Notes: generated by a model from the sequence alone, not told the origin. Positions 32,829 through 42,057 are shown, counted from the stretch's first letter. The stretch: DNA of 64,000 nucleotides from Novosphingobium sediminicola (GCF_014196525.1 NZ_JACIDX010000002.1:124001-188000); one strand, 5' to 3'. Translations and numbers: made by a program.

Positions 32829-35132
32829 TCAGAACGCGCGCGCCAACGTCACCACGAAAGCGCGCCCGCCGCCGATATAATAGGAAGGCGCCGCGCCGGA
32901 AATGACCGTGCCATTGCGCCCGATCGTATCCTGCGCATTCAGACCCACGCTCTGCACACCCGAGAGAACACGCGGATTGGTGAGATTGATCGCATTCACC
33001 CGCAGATCAGTGCGCTTGCCATCGATCCATTCGGCCAGATGCATGCCCAGCGACAGGTCGAGCGTGGCATAGGCCGGGATGCTTTCATCATTCATGAAGG
33101 TGGAATATTGGCGGCCCACATATTTCAGCGCGGTGCTGCCGAACAGACGCCCGTCGTCATAGGTGCTGCCCACGCCGAACTGGAAACTGGGGCTGGAAAC
33201 CGCCTGCTTGCCCTTGGTCGGCAGCCAGTCATTGCCCACGGCCAGATCGCTGTCGATCCGCGTGTGCAGATATTCGCCCGAAACATAGAGGCTCACCCCC
33301 TTGGCCGGGCGCCAGTCGATCTCGCCGTCAATGCCATAGGAAGTCTGGCTGCCCGCGTTGATCGTGGAATAGACCAGCGCGCCGCCGCTGTCGATCACGG
33401 TGGACAATTGGCGGTTGCGGAAATGGTAATGGAAACCCGTCAGCGAGAAGGACAGGTTCGGCCCGATATAGCGATAGCCCAGTTCCTCCGACACCGAATA
33501 TTCGTTCTTCAGCGCAGTCGTGCCCTGCGTGCTGATCTCGCCATAATCATAGGTGTTGTAGAGCGTATATTCGTTGGGCGCGCGGAAATTGGTGGTGATA
33601 TTGGCGAACACCTGTTGCCGCTCGTCAATCCGGTAATGCAGCGCGGCGCGGGGCAGCGCGGCAAAACTGTCGAAATGGACGCCTGATTGCGGGCCGGGCA
33701 GGAAATTGCGCCCGCTGTGCAGCACATCAACGCCCTTGAAGCCCAGATCGGCGGTCAACCGGTCGGTGAGTGCGATGCTGTCGGCCACAAAGAAAGCCTT
33801 CGAAACAGTCAGCGTCCTCGCGTTCTCATAGGCCAGCAACCGGCCATCGGCGGTGCGGATGGCGCGGTCCTGATAGCCCCATTCGTCGACCACCTGCCCA
33901 TCAGCGCCAACCGAGGTGTAAGACTGGATCACGCGGTCATTGCCGTAATCGAACCACACCCCGGCGGTCAGGCGATGCGCGCCCGCCTGAAACACCAGCT
34001 TGGTCACATTGCCACCGCGAAACTGGTTGCCGGTCCAATTGCCCAGCACCGTGGCCACACCACTGGCATCCGCGCCGGGCAGCGTGATCGGCTGGGTCAG
34101 CGCCTCGGTGCCAAGGTAATTGCCAGTGGTAGCCAATTGCGTGCCATAGGGCGAATTGCCATAGCCCCATTGCAGATAGGTGGTCGTGTCGAGGCTCAGC
34201 CGGTCATTGAAGCGCAGATGCACCGGGGCCGACAGATAGATATTGCGAAACGGTGCGCGATAGAAACGCCAGTAATTGGTGTCGCCGGTCGTATAATTCT
34301 TGTCGAAATTATATCCGCGCCCATAGGTCTGCCAATCGGCCAACGTAGGGCCGGGATAGGTCGAGGTCTTGGCCGAATTGAACGAGATGGCGAGGCTCGC
34401 GCGGTTGCCCTCGCCCCATTCCTTCAACAGCTTGCCGTCAATATGGTTGCGCAGGTCATAGCCCGCACCCCGCCAGTTGTCGGCCCGGTTGTTCGAATAG
34501 GAGACGAAAGCCCGAACCCCGCTGTTGCCGATCACGCCGGTGTCAAACCGGACAAAGGCGCGCCGTTCATTATAAGACCCCAGCGAGAAATCGACCAACG
34601 CGCCGCGCTTCTTCGCCGGATCATCAAGGCTGAGCGAGAGCAGCCCACCCGCCGTGCCCAGCACCGGCGAATCCAGATCGACCGCGCCCTGCGCCAATGC
34701 CACCTGCCGCACATTCTCGGCATCGGCGAATTGCGAGGGATAGGCATAGTAATAGCCGATGTCATTCTGCGGCGCGCCTTCCATCAGCACGCCGATCTCA
34801 TCCTGCCCCAGACCGCGCATGGTCAGGCTGGAGCTGGTCGAAAGGCCGTAAGGATCGCTGGAAGACACATTCGCGCCCGGCAGCAGGTTGACCAGTTGAA
34901 AGGCGTTGAGCGTGGGCGCCTGCTTGCTGATAAAGGCGGTGGAGATGGCGCTGATCGCCTTGGCCGCGCTCTGATCGGGCAGAAGGCCTTCGGGGTCGGG
35001 ATGACCGATGACGCGGATAACATTGGCATCGGCGGGCGTTTCGGCGGCTTTGGCCTGCATCGCAAAACCGGCCATGGCCAGCGCCAGCGCGCTGCACCCC
35101 ATCAAACGCATACGGATCATATCGGTCATCAT
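32829..35132 (-). CDS. TonB-dependent receptor under TPP riboswitch control (thiamine uptake)
   Basis: A 767-residue outer-membrane receptor. The signal peptide is MRLMGCSALALAMAGFAMQA. It has a plug domain with AFQLVNLLPGANVSSSDPYG and VRQVALAQGAVDLDSPVLG, then a barrel ending FVVTLARAF. Its leader carries a TPP riboswitch, and the downstream genes are a kinase and a PnuT-type permease, so thiamine or a thiamine precursor is the likely cargo. I place the start at 35132 (two adjacent ATGs, MMTDM); the open frame extends upstream into the riboswitch but that part is not coding. The stop is followed 4 bases later by the kinase start. Confidence 0.88.
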   Translation of the reverse strand: MMTDMIRMRLMGCSALALAMAGFAMQAKAAETPADANVIRVIGHPDPEGLLPDQSAAKAISAISTAFISKQAPTLNAFQLVNLLPGANVSSSDPYGLSTSSSLTMRGLGQDEIGVLMEGAPQNDIGYYYAYPSQFADAENVRQVALAQGAVDLDSPVLGTAGGLLSLSLDDPAKKRGALVDFSLGSYNERRAFVRFDTGVIGNSGVRAFVSYSNNRADNWRGAGYDLRNHIDGKLLKEWGEGNRASLAISFNSAKTSTYPGPTLADWQTYGRGYNFDKNYTTGDTNYWRFYRAPFRNIYLSAPVHLRFNDRLSLDTTTYLQWGYGNSPYGTQLATTGNYLGTEALTQPITLPGADASGVATVLGNWTGNQFRGGNVTKLVFQAGAHRLTAGVWFDYGNDRVIQSYTSVGADGQVVDEWGYQDRAIRTADGRLLAYENARTLTVSKAFFVADSIALTDRLTADLGFKGVDVLHSGRNFLPGPQSGVHFDSFAALPRAALHYRIDERQQVFANITTNFRAPNEYTLYNTYDYGEISTQGTTALKNEYSVSEELGYRYIGPNLSFSLTGFHYHFRNRQLSTVIDSGGALVYSTINAGSQTSYGIDGEIDWRPAKGVSLYVSGEYLHTRIDSDLAVGNDWLPTKGKQAVSSPSFQFGVGSTYDDGRLFGSTALKYVGRQYSTFMNDESIPAYATLDLSLGMHLAEWIDGKRTDLRVNAINLTNPRVLSGVQSVGLNAQDTIGRNGTVISGAAPSYYIGGGRAFVVTLARAF

Positions 35133-35133
35133 C

Positions 35134-35159
35134 GTCTCTCGCACTCCATCGGGAGAGAC
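35134..35159 (-). promoter_or_regulatory. Hairpin covering the ribosome site of the thiamine TBDR
   Basis: On the minus strand GTCTCTC and GAGAGAC pair around a 12-base loop that contains GGAG, and the stem ends one base before the start codon. It probably forms the expression platform of the riboswitch, hiding the ribosome site when TPP is bound. The mechanism is inferred. Confidence 0.5.
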
Positions 35160-35176
35160 AACGGACCTGCCGCCAA

Positions 35177-35266
35177 CCCTCCCTACGCCGGTATCAACCG
35201 GATCAGGTTCAGCGGGTCGTGGTCTGCTGACCACCTCTCAGCCGCGCATAGCGGCCCCCCGGGGAT
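35177..35266 (-). promoter_or_regulatory. TPP (thiamine pyrophosphate) riboswitch
   Basis: The minus strand shows the conserved THI-box elements in order: a GGGG tract, the CTGAGA box (inside GCGGCTGAGAGG), a variable stem-loop, GACCC, then GAACCTGATC followed by GGTTGATACC and GCGTAGGGA. The outer helix can form between CCCC near 35261-35264 and GGGAGGG near 35177-35183. This is the TPP-binding aptamer found before thiamine synthesis and transport genes. It lies about 45 bases upstream of the TBDR start. Confidence 0.95.
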
Positions 35267-35372
35267 GCGCGCCCTCTAGGCCTTCTTTGCGCCGGTGAAA
35301 AGACCTGTTGCACAGGAAAAGCCGCAAGCCGGGCCACTGGCGGGCTGGACGGGCAGGTCATATAGGTCGGGT

Positions 35373-36233
35373 ATGACACAGACACCCCATTTTCATCGCA
35401 TCGGCATTCTGGGCACAGGCCGCGTGGCGCGCGCGCTGGCATTGGGATTGGCCGAATGGTCCGGGCTGCCGTTGATGGTCTGGGGCCGCTCGCGTGAGCG
35501 CGCAGGGCAAATGGGCGGCGAAGCGGCGCAGAGTTTGGCGCAAATGGCCGAAGCCTGCGATGTGATCGCGCTGGCCGTGTCGGATGATGCGTTGAGCAGT
35601 GTCACGGCCGAACTGGCGGCCGTGTGGCCGGAAGATGGCGAGGGCTTCGTCTTCCATGTCAGCGGGCGCTCTGGTTTGGCCCCGCTCGAACCGCTCGCCT
35701 TGCGCGGCGCGAAGGCGGCGGCGATCCATCCGGCGATGACCTTTACCGGCGATGCTCCTGCGGAATTGCGCCGCATGGCAGGCGCCCGTTTTGCTGTAAC
35801 CACCGCACAGGCCGATACCGCCGCCATCGCCCACCGGCTGGTTGCCGCGCTGGGCGGCGTGGCGGTCGATATTGCCGAGGCGCAGCGCCCGCTCTACCAC
35901 GCCGCGCTGTGCCATGCGGCCAATCATCTGGTCACGCTGATGGCCGGGTCGATGGATGCGCTGGTTTGTGCCGGGGTGGCCGATGGGGCAGCGCTGCTGG
36001 CCCCGCTGGTGCGGGCGGCGCTGGATAACAGTCTGGCCATGGGGTTCGATGCGCTGTCGGGGCCGCTGCTGCGCGGCGACATCGAGACGATCAGCGGCCA
36101 TATAACGGCGTTGGAGCGGGATTGTCCGGAACTGCTGCCTGCCTATAGGGGCATGGCCGGCGCGACGCTTGATAAGCTGGAGCGAGTGGGGGCGCCTCCC
36201 ACCGCCAAACTGCGCCAAGCTGTCGATGGGTGA
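35373..36233 (+). CDS. Rossmann-fold and DUF2520 domain protein
   Basis: A 286-residue predicted oxidoreductase. The N-terminal dinucleotide-binding domain begins RIGILGTGRVARALALGLAE (GxGxxA) and continues with CDVIALAVSDDALSSV and VFHVSGRSG. The C-terminal helical domain contains RPLYHAALCHAANHLVTLMA, characteristic of DUF2520. Relatives resemble NADP-dependent reductases of the F420/6-phosphogluconate type, but their substrate is not established. It diverges from the thiamine operon and has no obvious partner gene. ATG 35373 is chosen because the Rossmann motif follows directly. Confidence 0.82.
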   Translation: MTQTPHFHRIGILGTGRVARALALGLAEWSGLPLMVWGRSRERAGQMGGEAAQSLAQMAEACDVIALAVSDDALSSVTAELAAVWPEDGEGFVFHVSGRSGLAPLEPLALRGAKAAAIHPAMTFTGDAPAELRRMAGARFAVTTAQADTAAIAHRLVAALGGVAVDIAEAQRPLYHAALCHAANHLVTLMAGSMDALVCAGVADGAALLAPLVRAALDNSLAMGFDALSGPLLRGDIETISGHITALERDCPELLPAYRGMAGATLDKLERVGAPPTAKLRQAVDG

Positions 36234-36299
36234 TGGGCTCTCAGACCTGCTCTTGATCCTGTTTCGTGTGAAGCTCAGGTGGGCGGGGATGCCGCTGAT

Positions 36300-36458
36300 C
36301 ACGGAGGTTGGCGCAAGAAATACTCTATATAACTGATATTAAATAATATTTATGAGCTTAAAAAATTCCTTTGACGATCAAGCCTGCCTGAGGCAAATAG
36401 ATAAAACAAATTGCTTTAATGAGTCTCCAAAAAGGCTCGCCCCAGGAGAGGAATCCCC
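36300..36458 (+). promoter_or_regulatory. AT-rich promoter region of the glycan-locus TBDR
   Basis: The stretch is strikingly AT-rich against a GC-rich genome. It contains an 11-base palindrome AAATAATATTT at 36341-36351, ending about 110 bases before the start codon, and the ribosome site AGGAGAG at 36444-36450. Similar A+T blocks with ATTAA cores occur before the GH3 and GH2 genes, so a shared regulator is possible. Confidence 0.35.
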
Positions 36459-39400
36459 ATGCGATCAAAGGCCAACCGGTCTGGTGTTTTGTCCTGCGCC
36501 GTTTCCGCGCTTGCCATTGCCCTGCCCACCTTCATGCCCGGAACCGCGCTTGCGGCCGCAGCCGACGCCCCGGCCGCCGCTGCTCCTGACCCGGACGCCC
36601 CCGGCATCATCGTGACCGGCATCCGCGCCTCTATCGAACGCGCCGTCAGCATCAAGCGCAATGCCGCCAGCATTGTCGATGCGATCTCGGCGCAGGATAT
36701 CGGCAAGCTGCCCGACGCAACGATCTCGGACTCGCTCCAACGCATTCCCGGCGTCCAGATCCGCCGCGACGCGGGCGAAGGCAGCACGGTCAACGTGCGC
36801 GGCCTGCCGCAGGTGGTCACGTTGATGAACGGCGAAGCCTTCCTTGGCGCCGGGTCGATCACCTCGGTCCAGCCTAATTTCACCGACATACCCTCGCAGC
36901 TTTTCTCCGGCGCCAGCGTCATCAAGAGCTCGACCGGATCGATGCTCTCGGCGGGTATTTCCGGCACGATCGACCTCAAGACCCGCCGCCCCTTTGATCT
37001 GAAATCCGGCGTGCATGGCGCGATTTCGGTAGACGGCGGATCGGGTTCGAACACCAAGAAATTCGACCCCCATTTCAATGGGCTGGTGTCATGGCGCAAT
37101 GACAATGTCGGCTTCATGCTCTCGGCGGCCTATTCCAAGGACCATCTGGGCAATTCCTATTCGGGTATCCAGCGCGACTATGGCGGGCGTCTGGCCGATG
37201 AATCTCTGGCCAATGCCACCGGCTATGGTGGCTTCCGCTTTGACAACCCCAATCGCGGCACCAACGTGCCCGGCGGCATCGATGTCAACGGCAATGGCAC
37301 CGCCACCGACTCCTTCTTCTCGCCCCAGGCCCATACCGGCTGGAACCGCGTGACCGAACGCGAGCGGATCGGCGTCAACGGCTCGTTTCAGGCGCATCTG
37401 AGCGACACGCTCGAATTCGTGGCCGACGGTTTCTATACAAAGCAGAACCAGTACACCGGCACCTCCGGTTTCCAGATGCAGGGCGTCAACTGGCAGGCCG
37501 CCGATTTCGTGCCGGGGCAAAGCCGCGACACCGGATCGCTGATCAACGGCTTCCATTTCAACACGACGCAAAAGTACAATTACACGCTGCAGAATTTCGA
37601 CAGCTATTCCGAGCTTAACCGCGCCATTTCGGACTCGACCAATCTCAACGCCGAATTGCGTTATAAGGGCGAGAAGCTGAAGCTGACCCTGCGCGGCGTG
37701 TATGGAAAGGCCAATTACAAGCTCGACAACAGCTATGCGCAATTCTCGCTGTCGGACGGCACGCAATGGTTCAACGGCGTTGGCACCTATCCGGCCTCGC
37801 TGGGCGGCAATCGCACCTTTAACCCGCTGGGCTATACTTATAACACCCTGCCCGCGACAGTCGATTACACCGGCTCTTCTGTCAATTTCGGCCTACCCAG
37901 CCAGTTAACCAATGAGTTGGGCAACAAGAGCGCCTATGCGCTCAAGACGATTTCATCCGAAGGCAACCAGCGTTCGAACGCGGACATGAAGGTCCTGCGT
38001 CTGGACGGCGCCTATGAATTCAACAACAGTTTCAACGTCGAATTCGGCCTGCGCTATGGCGACCGCAGCGCGCAGCAGACCGTGTTCGACCGCGCGGCCC
38101 CGCTGTACGGCGGCAATGGCGCGTCCAACCCTGCCGGTTGCTATGTCAAGTGGAAGGCCTTTGACGTTCAGATGAACGATCCTTCCTGCAACGCCACCAA
38201 TGGTTCGGGCCAGTATCTGACCGCCGGGCTGACGCGCCTTGCCACTGATCCCAGCTTGTCGGGCCTGCTGACGCAATCCAGCCTGCCGGTCGGCGGGGTC
38301 GGCTCGATCTATACGATCAACCCGATGGCGATGCGCGATCCGCTGGCTTTCCAGAACAGCTTCTATCCGGGCAACAAGGAATTCGTACAACCGGGCCAGA
38401 CCTTCTCGGTCGGCTTCAAGCAGTGGTCGGGCTTTGCCCAGCTCAACTATGCCGGTGAGATCGGCTCGATGGGCTTCCACGCCAATGGCGGCCTGCGCAT
38501 CATCAACACCAGCCTGCATGTGATCCAGCATCTGGCCGGTTCGCCCCAGCCCTATGGCCTGCCCAACACCGATGCGGGCACTCTGGTCACGGATCGCTCC
38601 TTCACCGACTTCCTGCCCGCCTTCAACGCCTCGCTCGATGTGACGAGCAAGCTGCGGGTGCGTGCGGCGGTGGCCAAGAACATGACCCCGCTCAACCTCG
38701 ACCAGTGGGGCGGCGGGCTTAACCTCAACTATGCCATTGATACGACCACCAATCCGCCGGTCTTCCACGTGGCGGGAGGCAGCTCGAACGGCAATCCGCA
38801 GCTCGATCCGTGGCGCTCGACGAACTATGACCTGTCGCTGGAATATTACCTTGGTCGCACCAGCGTGATCAGCCTTGCGCTGTTCCGCATTGACGTAAAG
38901 AGCTTTATTCAGAGCGCCACGGTAATGCGCAACAACATCCCTGATCTCGACGGCGTCATCCGTTCGACCGTGCCCATCACCACCAATGTGCAGGGCAAGG
39001 GCGGCAAACTGCAAGGCGTCGAAGTGGGCGGCAAATATGGCTTCGACTTCCTGCCGGGCTGGCTGGGTGGTTTTGGCATCGACGCCAATTACACCTATTC
39101 GGACTCCTCCTCGGGCAATTACGACCTGTCGGGCGCCAAGGAACCGTTCCACGACAATTCCAAGCATCAGATCAACGCCGCCGTCTGGTATGAAAAATAC
39201 GGCCTTCAGGCGCGCGTGGCATGGAACTATCGCTCCAAGCGCGCCGAACAGTCCGATTTTGCCGGTATCGCGGGTATGACCCTGTATCAGGCGCCCACCA
39301 ATTACATCGACGCCTCGGTGTCCTATGACGTGAACAAGCAAGTGACGATCTTTGCGCAGGGCTCAAACCTGACCAAGGAATCGGAACATTACTTCCTCGT

Positions 39401-39473
39401 CTGGCCCGATCTGAAGGCCTTTAACAACCTCTACGAACGCCGCTTCCAGATCGGGGCGCGCGCGCGGTTCTAA
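36459..39473 (+). CDS. TonB-dependent receptor, Caulobacter/sphingomonad carbohydrate type
   Basis: A 1004-residue TBDR. The signal peptide is GVLSCAVSALAIALPTFMPG, with cleavage after ALA near residue 33. The segment IIVTGIRASIERAVSIKRNA then DISAQDIGKLPDATISDSLQ-like residues mark the large MalA/OmpA-like TBDR subfamily that imports oligosaccharides. The barrel ends QIGARARF. An AGGAGAG site precedes the ATG. It opens the glycan locus and is followed by a terminator and then the halogenase gene. Oligosaccharide import is inferred from subfamily and neighbours. Confidence 0.9.
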   Translation: MRSKANRSGVLSCAVSALAIALPTFMPGTALAAAADAPAAAAPDPDAPGIIVTGIRASIERAVSIKRNAASIVDAISAQDIGKLPDATISDSLQRIPGVQIRRDAGEGSTVNVRGLPQVVTLMNGEAFLGAGSITSVQPNFTDIPSQLFSGASVIKSSTGSMLSAGISGTIDLKTRRPFDLKSGVHGAISVDGGSGSNTKKFDPHFNGLVSWRNDNVGFMLSAAYSKDHLGNSYSGIQRDYGGRLADESLANATGYGGFRFDNPNRGTNVPGGIDVNGNGTATDSFFSPQAHTGWNRVTERERIGVNGSFQAHLSDTLEFVADGFYTKQNQYTGTSGFQMQGVNWQAADFVPGQSRDTGSLINGFHFNTTQKYNYTLQNFDSYSELNRAISDSTNLNAELRYKGEKLKLTLRGVYGKANYKLDNSYAQFSLSDGTQWFNGVGTYPASLGGNRTFNPLGYTYNTLPATVDYTGSSVNFGLPSQLTNELGNKSAYALKTISSEGNQRSNADMKVLRLDGAYEFNNSFNVEFGLRYGDRSAQQTVFDRAAPLYGGNGASNPAGCYVKWKAFDVQMNDPSCNATNGSGQYLTAGLTRLATDPSLSGLLTQSSLPVGGVGSIYTINPMAMRDPLAFQNSFYPGNKEFVQPGQTFSVGFKQWSGFAQLNYAGEIGSMGFHANGGLRIINTSLHVIQHLAGSPQPYGLPNTDAGTLVTDRSFTDFLPAFNASLDVTSKLRVRAAVAKNMTPLNLDQWGGGLNLNYAIDTTTNPPVFHVAGGSSNGNPQLDPWRSTNYDLSLEYYLGRTSVISLALFRIDVKSFIQSATVMRNNIPDLDGVIRSTVPITTNVQGKGGKLQGVEVGGKYGFDFLPGWLGGFGIDANYTYSDSSSGNYDLSGAKEPFHDNSKHQINAAVWYEKYGLQARVAWNYRSKRAEQSDFAGIAGMTLYQAPTNYIDASVSYDVNKQVTIFAQGSNLTKESEHYFLVWPDLKAFNNLYERRFQIGARARF

Positions 39474-39501
39474 GTCTCTCCACCCCCAACCCCTCCCCTT
39501 C

Positions 39502-39550
39502 GGGCGGCCTTGCAGCGCCGTATCGGCCATGCAAAGCCGCCCGTTTTTTT
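39502..39550 (+). terminator. Intrinsic terminator between TBDR and halogenase genes
   Basis: A long stem (GGGCGGC 39502-39508 with GCCGCCC 39536-39542, extended by TTGCA/TGCAA with one mismatch) encloses a small inner hairpin and is followed by seven T residues at 39544-39550. The ribosome site of the halogenase (GAGGA) begins at once after the T run. It probably makes the TBDR transcript more abundant than the downstream genes. Confidence 0.8.
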
Positions 39551-39563
39551 GAGGATCTCCGCA

Positions 39564-41126
39564 ATGCCAGACTTCGATCATCAGAGCGCCCCTCCCGGCG
39601 CGATCCGCTCGGTGGTGGTCGCAGGCGGCGGTACGGCGGGGTGGATGGCGGCGACCTATCTGGCCGCAAGGCTGGAAGGCCGGGGAATTGCCGTCACCGT
39701 CATCGAATCCAGCACGATCGGCACCATCGGCGTGGGCGAAGCAACCGTTCCCGCGATCCGCGACTTTTTCAAGGCCATCGGCCTGCATGATTTCGATGTC
39801 CTGCGCGCCACCGCAGGCACGCCCAAACTGGGCATAGATTTTGCCGGATGGGCGGGCGAGGACACACGCTTCTTCCATCCTTTCGGCCTTTACGGCCTGC
39901 CCTCGCGCGGGGTGCCTTTTCACCACTACTGGCTCAAGCTGGCCCACGCCGGGCTGGGGCGCGATCTGGGCGATTACAGCCTTTGCACCGAAATGGCCCG
40001 CAACGGCACCTTCATGTTGCCGGTGGACAATCCGGTCAATGATCTGGCCGTGTTCGACTGGGCTGTCCATTTCGACGCTTCCCGCTTTGCCGCGATGCTG
40101 CGCGATCTGGGGCAGCAGCGCGGGGTCCGGCTGATCGACGATGTGATCACGCACACCGTCAGGGATGACGAAACCGGCCATATCACTTCGCTCGAAACCC
40201 AGAGCGGCCTTGCCATCACCGGCGATCTTTTCATCGACTGCACCGGTTTCCGCTCGCTCCTGCTGGGCGAGGCCATGGGCAGCTCATGGGTGGACTGGAC
40301 CGACATGCTCCCCTGCGACCGGGCCGTGGCCCTGCCCTGCGCAGCCTCTGGCGGCTTTGATCGGCCCTATACCACCAGCACCGCGCGCAAGGCGGGCTGG
40401 CAATGGCGTATTCCCCTGCAACACCGCGTGGGCAATGGCTATGTCTATTCCTCGGCCCATATCAGCGATGACGAGGCCACCGCCACTTTGCGCGCCCGTC
40501 TTGAAGGTGAAGCGCTGGCCGAACCCAATATGATCCGCTTTGGCGCTGGCCATCGGAGGGAATTCTGGCGGGGCAATTGCGTTGGCGTCGGGCTGGCGGC
40601 GGGCTTTCTTGAACCGCTGGAATCCACGTCGATCACGCTCATTCAAACCGCGCTGGAAAAGCTGGTCGATCTCTTTCCCGACCGCGCCTGCGCCCCTGCG
40701 CTGGCGGGCGAATTCAACCGCGCCACCACGCTGGAATATGAGCGCATCCGCGACTTTCTCATCCTGCATTACCACGCCAACCGCCGCCAAGGCGAGCCGC
40801 TATGGGACCAGATGCGCGCCGCGCCGCTGCCCGAAAAGCTGGCCCATAAGCTATCGCTGTGGCGCGCGCGGGGCAAACTGGTGCGCTATGAATGGGAAGC
40901 CTTTTTCGATCCCAGCTGGCTAAGCATGTATGCCGGTTTCGGCCTGACGCCCGCCGCGCATGATCCCTTGGCCGATTATTTCACCCATGCGCAGGTCGTC
41001 GAAGCCCTCGACCATATGCGCGAGGCGATCAGGGCGGCGGCCGCCCACGCCCGCCCTGCCCGCGATTTTCTGGCCCGGCTTGCCCCACAGGCAGCCCGCG
41101 CCGCCGCGCCCGTCGGCGTTGGCTGA
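39564..41126 (+). CDS. Flavin-dependent halogenase (tryptophan halogenase family)
   Basis: A 520-residue FADH2-dependent enzyme of the PrnA family. The FAD loop GGGTAGWM is at residues 21-28, and the catalytic lysine is Lys88 in TPKLGIDF. The WxWxIP motif is W279-Q-W281-R-I-P284, and the conserved glutamate is Glu353 in LEPLESTS. All key halogenase residues are therefore present. Homologues next to TBDR and glycosidase genes are common in sphingomonads, Caulobacter and Xanthomonas, and their natural substrate is mostly unknown. It is preceded by GAGGA and lies 28 bases upstream of the sugar kinase. Confidence 0.9.
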   Translation: MPDFDHQSAPPGAIRSVVVAGGGTAGWMAATYLAARLEGRGIAVTVIESSTIGTIGVGEATVPAIRDFFKAIGLHDFDVLRATAGTPKLGIDFAGWAGEDTRFFHPFGLYGLPSRGVPFHHYWLKLAHAGLGRDLGDYSLCTEMARNGTFMLPVDNPVNDLAVFDWAVHFDASRFAAMLRDLGQQRGVRLIDDVITHTVRDDETGHITSLETQSGLAITGDLFIDCTGFRSLLLGEAMGSSWVDWTDMLPCDRAVALPCAASGGFDRPYTTSTARKAGWQWRIPLQHRVGNGYVYSSAHISDDEATATLRARLEGEALAEPNMIRFGAGHRREFWRGNCVGVGLAAGFLEPLESTSITLIQTALEKLVDLFPDRACAPALAGEFNRATTLEYERIRDFLILHYHANRRQGEPLWDQMRAAPLPEKLAHKLSLWRARGKLVRYEWEAFFDPSWLSMYAGFGLTPAAHDPLADYFTHAQVVEALDHMREAIRAAAAHARPARDFLARLAPQAARAAAPVGVG

Positions 41127-41154
41127 CCACACTTATCCCCTTGGAGAATACCTT

Positions 41155-42048
41155 ATGACACTTCGCATTGCCGGCATTGAACTGGGCGGCACGAAATGCG
41201 TTGCCACACTCGGCGATGGCGAAGGGCATGTGCTGGAACAGACCACCGTGCCCACCACACAGCCCGACAACACTCTGCCCGCGCTCTCGGCTATTTTGGC
41301 CGATTGGGCAGGAAAGGCCCCATTTGACGCGCTGGGCATCGGTTCGTTCGGCCCGGTGGGCTTGACGCCGGGCACGCCCGATTTCGGCCATATCACCGCG
41401 ACGGCCAAGCCGGGCTGGTGCGACACCGATGTGCTTCATACGCTATGCGCGCCTTACGACGTGCCCTGCCATTTCGACACCGATGTGAATGCCGCCGCGC
41501 TTGCCGAACAGCGCTGGGGCGCGGCGCAGGGGCTGCAGGATTTCGCCTATGTCACCGTAGGCACCGGGGTGGGGGTCGGGCTGATCGTTAATGGCCATGC
41601 CACGCGCGGGCTGGGCCATTGCGAGATGGGCCATATCCGCGTCCCTCGTCTGGCTGGCGACACATGGCCGGGTCATTGCCCCTATCATGGCGATTGCGTC
41701 GAAGGTCTGGCCGCCGGGCCCGCCATCAAGGCGCGGCTGGGGCAGGATCATGTACATGACATCCCTGCCGACGATCCCCTGTGGGACAGCGTGGCCCATG
41801 CGCTGGCGCAAATGTGCCACGCCATGCTGATGACCACCGGCCCACGCCGGATCCTGATCGGCGGCGGCGTGGCCAATGGCCAGTCCCATCTGCGCGCGAT
41901 GATCGAGCGCCATGTCCGCGCCAGCGTGGCCGGCTATATTCCGCTGCCGGAGGAAACCTTCATTCTGGCCCCCGGCCTTGGCGATCAGGCTGGCCCCTTG
42001 GGCGCCATCGCGCTGGGCCTCAACGCGATGGAGGAGCAGGCGCGCTGA
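41155..42048 (+). CDS. ROK-family sugar kinase (fructokinase/mannokinase type)
   Basis: A 297-residue cytoplasmic kinase. It starts with the phosphate-binding IAGIELGGTKCVATLGDG and has VGTGVGVGLIVNG. The zinc site H174-C175-P-Y-H178-G-D-C181 in the GHCPYHGDCVEGLAAGPAI segment is the arrangement seen in Bacillus fructokinases such as GmuE. In B. subtilis that enzyme belongs to a glucomannan operon together with a mannose-6-phosphate isomerase, as in this locus. It probably phosphorylates mannose or fructose. A GGAGA site precedes the ATG. Confidence 0.88.
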   Translation: MTLRIAGIELGGTKCVATLGDGEGHVLEQTTVPTTQPDNTLPALSAILADWAGKAPFDALGIGSFGPVGLTPGTPDFGHITATAKPGWCDTDVLHTLCAPYDVPCHFDTDVNAAALAEQRWGAAQGLQDFAYVTVGTGVGVGLIVNGHATRGLGHCEMGHIRVPRLAGDTWPGHCPYHGDCVEGLAAGPAIKARLGQDHVHDIPADDPLWDSVAHALAQMCHAMLMTTGPRRILIGGGVANGQSHLRAMIERHVRASVAGYIPLPEETFILAPGLGDQAGPLGAIALGLNAMEEQAR

Positions 42049-42057
42049 CGGCGCCTG

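Noticed and set aside
25320..35132. Three TBDRs of exactly 767 residues each, suggesting duplication
   Set aside because: The sequences share only general TBDR motifs and differ in loops, cysteines and plug. The equal length depends partly on start choice and looks like coincidence.
33687..35279. Long plus-strand open frame (530 codons) opposite the thiamine TBDR
   Set aside because: It is antisense to a complete receptor, rich in Arg/Ala/Gly/His with no domain, and crosses the TPP riboswitch. High GC produces such mirror frames.
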